A DNA stretch of 64,000 bases from Paenibacillus pectinilyticus (GTDB lineage: Bacteria > Bacillota > Bacilli > Paenibacillales > NBRC-103111), in contig NZ_LYPC01000014.1 of the NCBI RefSeq assembly GCF_001700435.1, positions 496,001 through 560,000 of the forward strand, in the 5' to 3' direction. The notes beneath the pieces were generated by a model that ran no database searches, had not been told where the DNA came from, and saw nothing but the letters and a program-made list of their open reading frames with translations. Each line of letters begins with the position of its first letter. The first letter of the stretch is position 1. Positions 9,512 to 18,997 of the stretch are shown here, in pieces. Position numbers and translations under genes: made by a program.

Positions 9512-11443
9512 ATGGAGAAGGTCTATTTTGACTTGCAAGGACAAAAGGAGAGAGCAGACCAGATTCTCGGCCTGCTCGTCCGCTACCACTTGCACGATTT
9601 CAATGCCGAAGGCCAGTATACGGGCATGGAGCCAATCGGTGGAATCAGGGAAAAATTATGGTTTGCGTACGCATTTCTGGCTGAGGGATCGGAGCGCGCT
9701 TGCCTGATCGGTAACGCCATTATTGCGTTAAGCCACTATCAACACTGTCATTTTTCTCCTAAGATCGCGATACAAATTATTATGAAATGCGATGAGATGC
9801 TAACCGACGCAGCAAGAAAAAGGCTGTACGCATATGTGGAGGAATCCATCGACGAATGCGCCTTGGAAGAGATGGACTTTGTTGGCGTCAATGACAATTT
9901 TCCTTGTATGAGTACCTTCACGACGTTGCTCGGCGGCAAGCTTCTCTCGCGACCTGATATGATCGAAATTGGTATCAAACGTTTGCATCAATTAAAACAA
10001 ATGCTTACTCGCAGGGGCTTTGTCAGCGAATTTAACAGCCCTACCTATACGGTGATTCAGCTTGAAACATTGGCGGATATAGCAAATTTAGTGGACGATG
10101 CGGAGTTGAGAGAAATTGCCTTGCAATGCGAGGAACGCATTTGGGCGGATCAATTCGCCCGTTGGCATCCCGCTACGTCTCAAATAGCAGGACCCTATTC
10201 TCGTGCTTATACGGCCGATTCCACAGGACATACGCAGCAAGCAGCGATTTATACGGTACTTGGAGATCTAATGGCTGTCAATCCTTACAATACATTGTTT
10301 GCTTCCATAGATGGCGTGGAGGGATTCGAGATCCATCACAATATGGTGTTTCAACATATGGCTGTTGCGAGTTTTGTAAATACGATCTTCCATTGCCCGA
10401 AAGAGATTGTTGAGCATGCGTTGAACAAGACTTATCCATATGAAGTTACGGGCACAATGGAATTCTCTTCCTCTTCGGATGAGCACGCATGGGAATCTCC
10501 TCAGGATCCAGTATTAGCAGATGACATGGTCGAGTATCCAGCAGGTGTTGGCAGCAATACGACCTATATGACGGAAGACTACGCGCTGGGTACATCGACG
10601 CATGAGTTTCATAACGGGGTACAGACCGACTCTTTCCACTTACTGCTGCGCCGTAATCCGCATGCACAGCCTTCGTTGCGCAATGCCCGAGCAGTATACG
10701 CCAAGTTTACCGTAAATGAGAAAAAGCCCGGCCAGACGAATACGTATGAACGGATGACGTGCACTTCGCCGGAGTTTTCATTGTGGGATGAAGGAAGGAA
10801 GCTGGCTTTCCAGCACAAACAGACAGCTATGGTGCTATATAAGCCGAAGCGGTTTGGCCGATTGCAGGTGACGAGCCTAAAGCTGACCATCCTGATGCCA
10901 TGCCCATACAGCGAGCCTGACGAAATTTGGCTGGGGGATCGGAAGCTGGAAGATTTGACGGGAGAAAGTCATGATCCTTGTCCGGTCTACGTCAAAGACG
11001 GAGCCGTTTATATGGCGTTTCATCCGCTGCTGCTTACCAATCATGGCAGACAGGCCGCTGTCCGAGTCGAAAGAGTGAATGGTTATCTGACGTTGTCCTT
11101 CTACAACTATGAAGGTGAGGCCCGGGATTTCGATCCGAAAACATTTGTATTAACAGGTAACGGTTTCGTCGTTCAGGTTTCGAGTGAAGATGAGTCTGAG
11201 GGCTTTGAAGCGTTTCGTGAGAGGGCAAGTCAAGTGCAGATTGAAGATAAAAACTTATCAAGCCCGCATTCCCGCCGTACCGTGCTGAGACGTACGCGGT
11301 TTCAGTCAGAAGGTGTAGCACTCGCTTGTGAATATAGCCCGATCAGCGAAGGAATTCGCTATATGGAGGTGAATGGGCAGGCGCTTACGAATGAGAAGCT
11401 TGCCATTACTGGGTATGATGTGAGCCGACTGCCTTTTATGTAA
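9512..11443 (+). CDS. Unrecognised large protein, alpha-toroid plus beta-sandwich, lyase-like
   Basis: 643 residues, no signal peptide; ATG at 9512 preceded by AAGGAAGG. The N-terminal two thirds look helical, with an aromatic/Asn-rich GFVSEFNSPTY segment near residue 170 and His/Tyr-containing loops (SRAYTADSTGHTQQ near 230; FEIHHNMVFQHM near 270), as expected of an active-site groove in a toroid lyase or hydrolase. The last 250 residues look like beta strands. It does not match a family I can name with confidence, and it is not similar to the other unknown protein of the operon at 6602. It lies between GH105 and an SGNH esterase, so a role in opening a uronate-containing oligosaccharide is the best inference; an exo-acting lyase on a rhamnose-glucuronate linkage would fit. 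Confidence 0.55.
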   Translation: MEKVYFDLQGQKERADQILGLLVRYHLHDFNAEGQYTGMEPIGGIREKLWFAYAFLAEGSERACLIGNAIIALSHYQHCHFSPKIAIQIIMKCDEMLTDAARKRLYAYVEESIDECALEEMDFVGVNDNFPCMSTFTTLLGGKLLSRPDMIEIGIKRLHQLKQMLTRRGFVSEFNSPTYTVIQLETLADIANLVDDAELREIALQCEERIWADQFARWHPATSQIAGPYSRAYTADSTGHTQQAAIYTVLGDLMAVNPYNTLFASIDGVEGFEIHHNMVFQHMAVASFVNTIFHCPKEIVEHALNKTYPYEVTGTMEFSSSSDEHAWESPQDPVLADDMVEYPAGVGSNTTYMTEDYALGTSTHEFHNGVQTDSFHLLLRRNPHAQPSLRNARAVYAKFTVNEKKPGQTNTYERMTCTSPEFSLWDEGRKLAFQHKQTAMVLYKPKRFGRLQVTSLKLTILMPCPYSEPDEIWLGDRKLEDLTGESHDPCPVYVKDGAVYMAFHPLLLTNHGRQAAVRVERVNGYLTLSFYNYEGEARDFDPKTFVLTGNGFVVQVSSEDESEGFEAFRERASQVQIEDKNLSSPHSRRTVLRRTRFQSEGVALACEYSPISEGIRYMEVNGQALTNEKLAITGYDVSRLPFM

Positions 11444-11480
11444 CTGGTTGAAAAATTCATAGAACAAAGGAGTTTTGTTC

Positions 11481-12089
11481 ATGCATGCTTTGAAGACGAT
11501 TGCTAATCTTGAAGCTGGCAAAAGCCAATGTATCATTACTTATGGAACGAGCTTGACCGATGGAGCAGCTTGGGTGGAGGATATGAATACTCAGCTACAG
11601 GAGCGATATCCTGGACTTACTACCGTCATCAACAGCGCGAAAGCCGCCATGTGGTCACAGTGGGCGATTGACAACTTATCAGAAAAAGTACTCGCTCATA
11701 AGCCTGATTTGGTTTTTATCGAGTTTGCCATTAACGACGCTTATTTGCCGTATGAAACGACTATTGATCAATGCAGAAGTCGTTTGGTATCGATGATTGA
11801 TCAGATTGTTGAATGTAATCCTGCTTGCGAGATCGTACTTATGACCATGAATCCTCCTGTAGGGGGTTCGCTAGAATTAAGACCTGCTTTTAATAATTAT
11901 TACGATGTATACCGCTTGGTTGCCAAAGAAAGAGAGCTGCACTTAATCGATCATTTTGAACAATGGAATGCGATTTTACAGCACAATCTAGAGCAGTTTC
12001 GGCAGTGGGTACCGGATACCATTCATCCAATTCCTGAGGGTAGCCTTGCCGTGACGGCAAAAGGGGTCCGTGAATTGTTATTCAAGTAG
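11481..12089 (+). CDS. SGNH/GDSL-family carbohydrate esterase
   Basis: 202 residues. The ATG at 11481 is preferred over an in-frame TTG at 11475 because AAGGAG at 11466-11471 is nine bases upstream of it. Block I is GTSLTDG with Ser24 as nucleophile, block III carries Asn86-Asp87, and block V is Asp179-x-x-His182, giving the full catalytic set of the SGNH hydrolase family. There is no signal peptide, so it should deacylate imported oligosaccharides, probably acetylated ones. It closes the operon begun at 6602. An inverted repeat around the stop codon (12079-12113) lacks a T-run and is not a clear terminator. Confidence 0.82.
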   Translation: MHALKTIANLEAGKSQCIITYGTSLTDGAAWVEDMNTQLQERYPGLTTVINSAKAAMWSQWAIDNLSEKVLAHKPDLVFIEFAINDAYLPYETTIDQCRSRLVSMIDQIVECNPACEIVLMTMNPPVGGSLELRPAFNNYYDVYRLVAKERELHLIDHFEQWNAILQHNLEQFRQWVPDTIHPIPEGSLAVTAKGVRELLFK

Positions 12090-12146
12090 TATTTTTTAGC
12101 GGAAAATACTTGAATTTATCTACGGGAGTGGTTATGATATAACTGA

Positions 12147-12164
12147 AATCTGAAATTTCAGATT
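12147..12164. promoter_or_regulatory. Perfect 18-bp palindrome, probable GntR operator
   Basis: The sequence AATCTGAAATTTCAGATT is a perfect inverted repeat. It lies 28 bases before the start codon of the GntR regulator at 12193. Its core TGAAATTTCA occurs again ahead of the next operon at 12893, which points to autoregulation plus control of the downstream genes. Confidence 0.65.
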
Positions 12165-12192
12165 GCCCTACTTATTGTGAAAGGGGGAGCGT

Positions 12193-12864
12193 ATGTACGA
12201 ATTAGAGCATACTGAACTTTCAGAGAAAGTATATCATTTACTTAAGAAAAAGATTTTAAACCGTGAGTTTGTTGGTGGGCAAAGATTAGATATGAACGAC
12301 CTATCGCAAAAAATGAACATCAGTCGAACACCACTGAAGGATGCGGTCAATCGTCTGGTCCTTGAAGGTCTGATGGAAGTAAAGCCCCGGTCTGGGACAT
12401 TTGTCGCGAGTTTAAACATATCGGATATTGAAGAGGTTTCTGATATTCGCTTAATGATTGAGATGTGGTGCGTGTCTCATCTTACGGAGTTGAAAGCGCA
12501 GAAACTTGCTGGAACACTTGAGGAAATCCTTGAAAGTTGTAAAGAGACATTGACTGTAGAGCCTTTTCCATTTGAAAATTTTCTTGAATTGGATGTTAGA
12601 TTCCATCATGAAATTGTTCAGGCTGCGGACAATCAGCGAATGCTGGAGCAGTATAGGTCAATTAACAGTTTTCTGCATGCTGCAAGGATCTATTTCTTTC
12701 AGAGCTATGAACGTTCTTATTCGGGGCATGACGAACACATTGCGATTGTCCAAGCAATAAAGCGTTACGATTTACAAGATGCCTGTGCAAAGCTTGAAGA
12801 GCACATTCGAAATAGTAAGATCAATATGATTGATCACTTAAGTGAAAATGGAGGGGGCTTATAA
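12193..12864 (+). CDS. GntR-family regulator, FadR/FCD subfamily
   Basis: 223 residues. The N-terminal 70 residues form the winged helix typical of GntR proteins, with the recognition segment MNISRTPLKDAVNRLVLEGL. The C-terminal part is an all-helical FCD domain with the expected metal or ligand residues (Asp and His in the ELDVRFHHEI segment and later His residues in GHDEHIAIVQAI). Regulators of this kind often sense hexuronates or related acids and act as repressors. The start is supported by AAAGGGGG nine bases upstream. It lies directly ahead of the uronate operon and behind a palindrome that I take as its operator. Confidence 0.9.
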   Translation: MYELEHTELSEKVYHLLKKKILNREFVGGQRLDMNDLSQKMNISRTPLKDAVNRLVLEGLMEVKPRSGTFVASLNISDIEEVSDIRLMIEMWCVSHLTELKAQKLAGTLEEILESCKETLTVEPFPFENFLELDVRFHHEIVQAADNQRMLEQYRSINSFLHAARIYFFQSYERSYSGHDEHIAIVQAIKRYDLQDACAKLEEHIRNSKINMIDHLSENGGGL

Positions 12865-12892
12865 CGAGTTCCCTTTCTATTTTAACTAAAAC

Positions 12893-12902
12893 TGAAATTT
12901 CA
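12893..12902. promoter_or_regulatory. Second TGAAATTTCA operator half-core
   Basis: The 10-bp palindrome TGAAATTTCA lies 42 bases before the ATG at 12944 and is followed by two further CATTTCA-type direct repeats. It is identical to the core of the palindrome at 12151-12160, so the GntR protein probably binds both. Confidence 0.55.
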
Positions 12903-12943
12903 CATTTCACATTTCAACTAAATTTAATGGAGGAGATAAAAAC

Positions 12944-13621
12944 ATGAACAATACTAAAGCGAATACCATTGCAGGATACGATTTCGATTTTTTGGAGCAA
13001 AAATTATACTCAGCGGTTATTGGCGACATTTTGGATGATTTAGGCTATCGCAATCAAACCTTCGGTGCAGGACTACGCTTGATTGATCCTAATCTGAAAA
13101 TAAGCGGACGTTCTTTCACCGCACAAGCCACCAAAGTATTTAACATTCCAGCGGAGCCTTACAAATTGCAAATGGAAGCTATCGACGCTGTTTCACCGGG
13201 GGAAGTGTTTGTCGTTTCAACAGGGGCACCTGATGAGGCTGCTTTCTGGGGCGAATTAATCTCAACAGCATGCCGAGCACGCGGAGGCAGAGGGGCTATT
13301 ATTGATGGTTTAAATCGTGATACGGCTAAAATTTTGGAGATGAAATTCCCTTTGGCGGCAAGAGGTCAGGTACCAACAGATTCGAAGGGGCGGGTTAATC
13401 TAATCCATTACCAAGAACCGATTGTGATCGACGGGGTACGCATTCATCCTGGGGATTATGTGTTTGCGGATATCGACGGTATTGTGTTTATTCCTCAAGC
13501 TATCGAGGAGGAAGTGATTGTGAAATCACTGGAAAAGGTCGAAGGTGAGAATTTGGTAAGGAAAGCCTTACAGGACGGCATGCTATGTACGGAAGCTTTT
13601 AAGACCTTTGGGATTCTTTAA
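12944..13621 (+). CDS. RraA-like protein / HMG aldolase family
   Basis: 225 residues, the full length of the RraA-like family. Such proteins are divalent-metal aldolases or decarboxylases acting on 2-oxo acids (4-hydroxy-4-methyl-2-oxoglutarate, oxaloacetate); only some members regulate RNase E. The signature region is WGELISTACRARGGRGAIIDG followed by Asn-Arg-Asp, in which the Gly-Glu-Leu, Arg and Asp residues form the pyruvate and metal site. GGAGGAG lies ahead of the ATG. It is the first gene of an operon with uxuA and an SDR, so a role in cleaving or rearranging a uronate-derived oxo acid is likely, but the exact substrate cannot be read from sequence. Confidence 0.82.
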   Translation: MNNTKANTIAGYDFDFLEQKLYSAVIGDILDDLGYRNQTFGAGLRLIDPNLKISGRSFTAQATKVFNIPAEPYKLQMEAIDAVSPGEVFVVSTGAPDEAAFWGELISTACRARGGRGAIIDGLNRDTAKILEMKFPLAARGQVPTDSKGRVNLIHYQEPIVIDGVRIHPGDYVFADIDGIVFIPQAIEEEVIVKSLEKVEGENLVRKALQDGMLCTEAFKTFGIL

Positions 13622-13660
13622 AGGACTAATTTAATTCATTTTAAAAAGAGGGGCGTTCTC

Positions 13661-14728
13661 ATGAAGCTAGGTCTTGGTTTATATCGCGATCGATTGACGA
13701 AAGATAATTTTCAATTTGCCAAGCAGGCTGGTTGTACGCATATCGTTGCTCATTTGGTGGATTACTACAATGGTGTTGAAGGTTTGCCATCTACGGATAA
13801 AGACCGTAACATGGGAATTGCAAGAACCAACGACGATGTATGGTCATACGAAAGCCTGATCGCCTTAAAGAAATCGATGAATGAAGAAGGATTGGAATTC
13901 GAGGCGATCGAAAATTTCAGTCCTGCGGATTGGTACGATATCCTTATGGATGGCCCGACGCGAAATGCTCAGATTGAAAACTTGAAGATGATCATTCGCA
14001 ATGTAGGAAGAGCTGGCATTCCTATCATTGGTTACAATTTCAGTATCGCTGGTGTTTGGGGACATGTGAACCGTCCAGTGGCACGCGGGGGAGCCGTAAC
14101 TGCAACTTTCAACCTCCAAGAAGGGCCAGAGGAAACGCCGATTCCGAACGGGCAGATTTGGAATATGACGTATGATTTTAACGCACCGAAAGGTTGCATA
14201 CCTCCAATTTCCTCGGCTGAGCTTTGGGAGAGATTAGAGCGATTTCTTAAAGAGCTCATTCCCGTAGCAGAAGAAGCCGGCGTAAGATTGGCCGCTCATC
14301 CAGATGATCCTCCGATGCCGACGATCCGCGGATATGGTCGGTTGGTGAATCAGCCTCATTTGTATCAAAAGCTGCTTGATATCGCTCCAAGCCATAGCAA
14401 TGCTCTGGAATTCTGTATGGGGACCATACAGGAAATGACTGATGGTAATGTCTATGAAGCGATCGACCAGTACAGCAAGCAAAATGCGATCGGATACGTG
14501 CATTTCCGCAATGTAATCGGCAAAGTGCCGAATTATCAGGAAGTGTTCGTGGATGAGGGCGATATCGATATGATCAAGGCGCTGCGTATTTTTAAGAGAA
14601 ATAAGTTTGATGGTGTTTTCATTCCAGATCATACGCCGCAGATGACGTGTAAAGCACCATGGCATGCAGGTATGGCGTATGCATTAGGCTATATGAAGGC
14701 AGCCCTTTCTATCGTAAATAACGAATAA
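13661..14728 (+). CDS. uxuA: Mannonate dehydratase
   Basis: 355 residues, TIM-barrel UxuA family. It removes water from D-mannonate to give 2-keto-3-deoxygluconate in hexuronate breakdown. The family hallmarks AAHPDDPP (285-292 region) and the following RGYGRL are present, as are the later LEFCMGT and YVHFRNV segments that carry metal and substrate ligands. It is somewhat shorter than the E. coli enzyme, as is usual for the Gram-positive type. It sits 39 bases after the RraA-like gene and 18 bases before an SDR gene that could serve as fructuronate or mannonate reductase, so the set forms a glucuronate route. Confidence 0.92.
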   Translation: MKLGLGLYRDRLTKDNFQFAKQAGCTHIVAHLVDYYNGVEGLPSTDKDRNMGIARTNDDVWSYESLIALKKSMNEEGLEFEAIENFSPADWYDILMDGPTRNAQIENLKMIIRNVGRAGIPIIGYNFSIAGVWGHVNRPVARGGAVTATFNLQEGPEETPIPNGQIWNMTYDFNAPKGCIPPISSAELWERLERFLKELIPVAEEAGVRLAAHPDDPPMPTIRGYGRLVNQPHLYQKLLDIAPSHSNALEFCMGTIQEMTDGNVYEAIDQYSKQNAIGYVHFRNVIGKVPNYQEVFVDEGDIDMIKALRIFKRNKFDGVFIPDHTPQMTCKAPWHAGMAYALGYMKAALSIVNNE

Positions 14729-14731
14729 TAG

Positions 14732-15526
<795 letters not shown>

Positions 15527-15544
15527 GCGTAAGGGGGAAGCACG

Positions 15545-16573
15545 TTGCCTAGTTATAGATCTCAACGAAATTATGGATGTCGGGTTCATGATCAATACCG
15601 TTATTTCGACATGCGAACCGTTGTTTTGGAAAATGAATTGGTGAGGATATCCATTTTGGTGGATAAAGGCACGGAGATATTCGAGTTTCTATATAAGCCT
15701 AAGGATCTCGATTTTATGTGGCTAACCGAAAATGGTGTGCAAAATCCAAGTGCGTATTTGCCGACATCGCCTGATCCGATTTCTACCTTTATTGACTATT
15801 ATCCAGGCGGATGGCAGGAGGTTTTTCCAAATGGAGGACCGACTAGCACGTATCTTGGCGCACAGTTTGGACAGCATGGGGAAGTGGCCCACATGCCGTG
15901 GGAATATAACATCATGGAAGATACGCCTGCGCGTATATCTGTTCAATTCTGCGTCAAGACCAAGAAGCTTCCTTGTCAGATAATCAAAACCCTAACTTTA
16001 GAGAGTGGATCTTCTTCTCTCCTAATTGAGGAGCAGCTAGAAAATTTCAGCGACGTTCCGTTGCGATACATGTGGGGGCAGCACATTGCTTTCGGCAAAC
16101 CGTTCCTAGTACCAGGGTGCAGGATCAAGGTTCCAAACGATGTGAGAGTCATAACGGATTCACGAGGAGGAGCGACATATGAATGGCCGTATGTTGCAGC
16201 ATCGTCGGGGGAGCGGATCGATATCTCCGAACTTCCAGCTAAAGGAACGCCTTCGGAGATGATGTACCTGACAGGCTTTGGAGAAAAAGCATGGTACAAG
16301 CTTGAGAACAATGATCTCGGCATGGGCATGCACGTCGAATGGGACGGAACTGAGATGCCGTACTTATGGTACTGGCAGGAGTATGGGGCAACCGAAGGGT
16401 ATCCTTGGTTTGGACGGCATTACAATATTGGTTTGGAGCCGTTCTCTAGCTACCCGACGCTTGGGCTTGAAGAGGCCATCCGTAACGATAGTGCAGGATC
16501 GATTGGCCCTAGAGAAATGAAGACATTTCGATTGAAAGCATCACCTTATCAGATGGTAAAAATAGGTATGTAA
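15545..16573 (+). CDS. Aldose-1-epimerase-like / DUF4432-type mutarotase fold protein
   Basis: 342 residues, starting with TTG at 15545, eight bases after an AGGGGG site; the next in-frame ATG would delete 22 residues. The pattern of beta strands with the motifs GWQEVFPNGG, LRYMWGQHIAFG and YLWYWQEYGATEGYPWFG matches the galactose-mutarotase-like supersandwich fold. Proteins of this type interconvert sugar anomers or bind sugars, and many have no assigned function. It is the last gene of the uronate operon and is followed by a strong hairpin. Confidence 0.75.
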   Translation: MPSYRSQRNYGCRVHDQYRYFDMRTVVLENELVRISILVDKGTEIFEFLYKPKDLDFMWLTENGVQNPSAYLPTSPDPISTFIDYYPGGWQEVFPNGGPTSTYLGAQFGQHGEVAHMPWEYNIMEDTPARISVQFCVKTKKLPCQIIKTLTLESGSSSLLIEEQLENFSDVPLRYMWGQHIAFGKPFLVPGCRIKVPNDVRVITDSRGGATYEWPYVAASSGERIDISELPAKGTPSEMMYLTGFGEKAWYKLENNDLGMGMHVEWDGTEMPYLWYWQEYGATEGYPWFGRHYNIGLEPFSSYPTLGLEEAIRNDSAGSIGPREMKTFRLKASPYQMVKIGM

Positions 16574-16577
16574 CTAA

Positions 16578-16608
16578 CCCCCTTCACGTGAAGGGGGCTA
16601 TTTCTTTT
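16578..16608 (+). terminator. Terminator between convergent genes, overlapping a stop codon
   Basis: CCCCCTTCACGTGAAGGGGG (16578-16597) is a perfect 20-bp inverted repeat followed by CTATTTCTTTT. It ends the plus-strand uronate operon. The TGA of the minus-strand AraC gene (16584-16586) lies inside the stem. Confidence 0.8.
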
Positions 16609-17492
16609 GTGTGTGATGTCCTGAAATTCCCAGGCGTAGTCCCCGTTATTCGCTTAAATGCATTTGAAAAATGAGGAACGTCAGTGAATCCACAAAAATG
16701 CGTAATATCCTCCATTGTGTAGTCCCCTTGCTTGAGCAGCTCTTGGGCATGCTGAATACGTAAATGTAAAAAATATTGATGCGGGGAAACACCGAATTTA
16801 TTTTTGAATAGGGCGGAAAACCGGGAAGGAGAAAGACGAGCCCTTTTCGCCATATCTTGAAGTGATAACGGTTCGGAAAGATGAATCGAAAAGTACGATG
16901 TGATCCAGTTCAATGACTGGGGTCTTACCGACTTATCTTCTTGCTGAAGATCACTAAATTCTTTCAGCAGTCCAAGAATCATTTCCTCGAGCAAATGATT
17001 AGCTTCTAGTTGGCTGATGACATCTCCGTTTTGCCAAAGTCCAATCATTTTTAACAAGGATTCTTTATAGCTGGAATTGTGTTGGAATCGGAACTTAACA
17101 GGAATCGAGATATTCGCAAAGTCGTTCAGACGCGGTTGTACAAGATGCTGGTATTCAGTTAGATCAATCAGTCCTGGCTTCGTTGCAAAACTATGCTCCC
17201 GCTGCGCATGATAGAACAGATCGAAATGAGCGAAAGGTGTAATCGTACGAGTGATTCCTTTTAATGAACAGGGAAGATTAGGTTGAATGAGACAGAAATC
17301 GCCTTCCACACATGTATAAGTCACACCGTCTATTTCAAATTCGCAGGTACCTTCCTGAATATAAATCAGCAAATAATCTAGAAGTTTGCGGTTGGGAACC
17401 GTCCACCCAGGCTGCCTGATCGCATAGTCGGATTCTCGGATATAAGGGACGATCGGTTGATTTTTGATCACTTCAAGAAACGATTGATTCAT
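16584..17492 (-). CDS. AraC-family regulator with N-terminal cupin-like sensor
   Basis: 302 residues. The first 150 residues look like the AraC beta-barrel ligand domain (with EIDGVTYTCVEGDFCLIQPN), and the last 100 carry two helix-turn-helix motifs, ending in the usual FKRITGTTPGNFR signature. AAAGGAG lies seven bases before the ATG on the minus strand. It is divergent from the diiron-protein operon at 17624 across 131 bases, so it probably controls that operon. It converges on the uronate operon and shares the terminator hairpin with it. Confidence 0.9.
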   Translation of the reverse strand: MNQSFLEVIKNQPIVPYIRESDYAIRQPGWTVPNRKLLDYLLIYIQEGTCEFEIDGVTYTCVEGDFCLIQPNLPCSLKGITRTITPFAHFDLFYHAQREHSFATKPGLIDLTEYQHLVQPRLNDFANISIPVKFRFQHNSSYKESLLKMIGLWQNGDVISQLEANHLLEEMILGLLKEFSDLQQEDKSVRPQSLNWITSYFSIHLSEPLSLQDMAKRARLSPSRFSALFKNKFGVSPHQYFLHLRIQHAQELLKQGDYTMEDITHFCGFTDVPHFSNAFKRITGTTPGNFRTSHTKEIAPFT

Positions 17493-17623
17493 GGAGAAGC
17501 TCCTTTTTTACCAGTGGATATAATAAGATTTTACAAGAAAACAGTAAGGTTTCACAATGCCTTTTTAAGATGATTCTTATATAGTTAAGTTAATTCTGAA
17601 AGACAAGAAATGGAGGATTAACG

Positions 17624-18997
17624 ATGACTAGAGTCAATATTAACAATTTAGGTTTAATCCCGCTTGCAGGTGTTTGCAGTTATGAAGACGCTTGCAAAAT
17701 CGGTTACGATATCGATCATAACGTGAATTTACTTAGGAGATACTTGTATTCCGAATCGCAGTTAACGAAAATTTTCGCAGCACATATCTCGAATACCCCC
17801 GAATGGGAAGTCAAGGGTGCTTTTGGATTGCACATTTGGTTAGACGCTGAGCATAGTGCCGCACTTCGGAAAAGGGTGACGGAGATGAGGGAACCGCCCT
17901 TGCATTTGGATAAAGTTCCTGATGCGCAGCTCGAGGCATTCTTTGGTGAAGTGATACGCGCAGAAACTACGTTGGAGCTATTGGTGGGCATTTATCGTGT
18001 TGCCAAACGGGAATTCGTCCGTTCTTTGAAAAAACATCTATTAGAAACCAATCCGCTAGTTGACCAGCCAACATGTCGTGCCTTGAAATTGATTTTAGTG
18101 GAAGAAGAAGAGATGATTTCATGGGGAGAAGCGGCTATTGAAGCCCTAATCCGAACAGAGGAAGATCAGCAAGCCGCCTTAGCATGGCAAAAACATCTCG
18201 AATCATTCCTTTATGCGGCAGGAGGTATTTCAGGGGACTTGGCTAAGCCAACAGAATGGCAATTAGCAGTTCCTCGTTCAGATGGGCAGCCATTTGAAAT
18301 GAAGGTGGAGCCTCGTCGTGATGCGAGATTTTCAGATAGCTATAATTCAACAGCTAATTTCGACCACTATTATTTTGATGAAAATCGTCCTGCTGACGAA
18401 AGAACGTATGCACTCCTCTTTAAACGTCTCCGTGAGATGGATGTGCCTGAGTGGATGGGGCCCATTATTTATAAAACGACTGGAAAGCCATGGGATTACT
18501 ATCAAGATTTGAGTAGGCAGTTATGGGACGAGGCTCGTCATTCGATGATGGGTGAAGTGGGTCTGTATCAGGATGCTGTTGCGTTTTACAAGTATCCCGT
18601 AGAATTTCTAACAACAATGGCATTGAATAAGACAGCAACGCCACTCGAGGCGCATCTTGTGCTTTGGTACATTGAGCAAGGGTTAATGCCGAAAGATACC
18701 GGGAAGCATTTTGAATGGGCTGTCGCCAAAGAATCGGATAACGAACTAGCCAAAACGTTCCAGGATTACGACTGGGCTGATGAAGTCTTGCATGCGCAAA
18801 TCGGCAGGAAATGGTTAGTTTCTGAATTTAAGGATATGGGAGAACTTAAACAGCAAGCGGAAAGCGTCATGAATCGGAACTTAGCCGAGAAAGTCAGATT
18901 GAGCCAGAGATCCGAGCAGCAGGAATGGTGGCCAGATTTTCTAGCTGAAATTCGTGCAGGAAAAGAAAGAACACGTGGAGGAGTGACAGCATCATGA
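17624..18997 (+). CDS. Ferritin-like carboxylate-diiron protein, possible oxygenase
   Basis: 457 residues of mostly helical sequence, without signal peptide. Two Glu-x-x-His motifs, Glu303-x-x-His306 (DEARH) and Glu387-x-x-His390 (DEVLH), with Glu342 between them, are what a four-helix diiron site needs. A second, weaker helical unit in the first half has DAEH (74-77), ETTLELL and VEEEEM, suggesting an N-terminal duplicate of the ferritin fold. I do not recognise a characterised family. It heads an operon with an SDR (4-base overlap) and an esterase (4-base overlap), divergent from an AraC regulator. A substrate-oxidising role is inferred from the metal ligands and the neighbours, not shown. 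Confidence 0.65.
   Translation: MTRVNINNLGLIPLAGVCSYEDACKIGYDIDHNVNLLRRYLYSESQLTKIFAAHISNTPEWEVKGAFGLHIWLDAEHSAALRKRVTEMREPPLHLDKVPDAQLEAFFGEVIRAETTLELLVGIYRVAKREFVRSLKKHLLETNPLVDQPTCRALKLILVEEEEMISWGEAAIEALIRTEEDQQAALAWQKHLESFLYAAGGISGDLAKPTEWQLAVPRSDGQPFEMKVEPRRDARFSDSYNSTANFDHYYFDENRPADERTYALLFKRLREMDVPEWMGPIIYKTTGKPWDYYQDLSRQLWDEARHSMMGEVGLYQDAVAFYKYPVEFLTTMALNKTATPLEAHLVLWYIEQGLMPKDTGKHFEWAVAKESDNELAKTFQDYDWADEVLHAQIGRKWLVSEFKDMGELKQQAESVMNRNLAEKVRLSQRSEQQEWWPDFLAEIRAGKERTRGGVTAS

Noticed and set aside
12079..12113. Inverted repeat over the SGNH esterase stop codon as a terminator
   Set aside because: The stem has a bulge and no T-run follows; transcription may continue into the GntR region.
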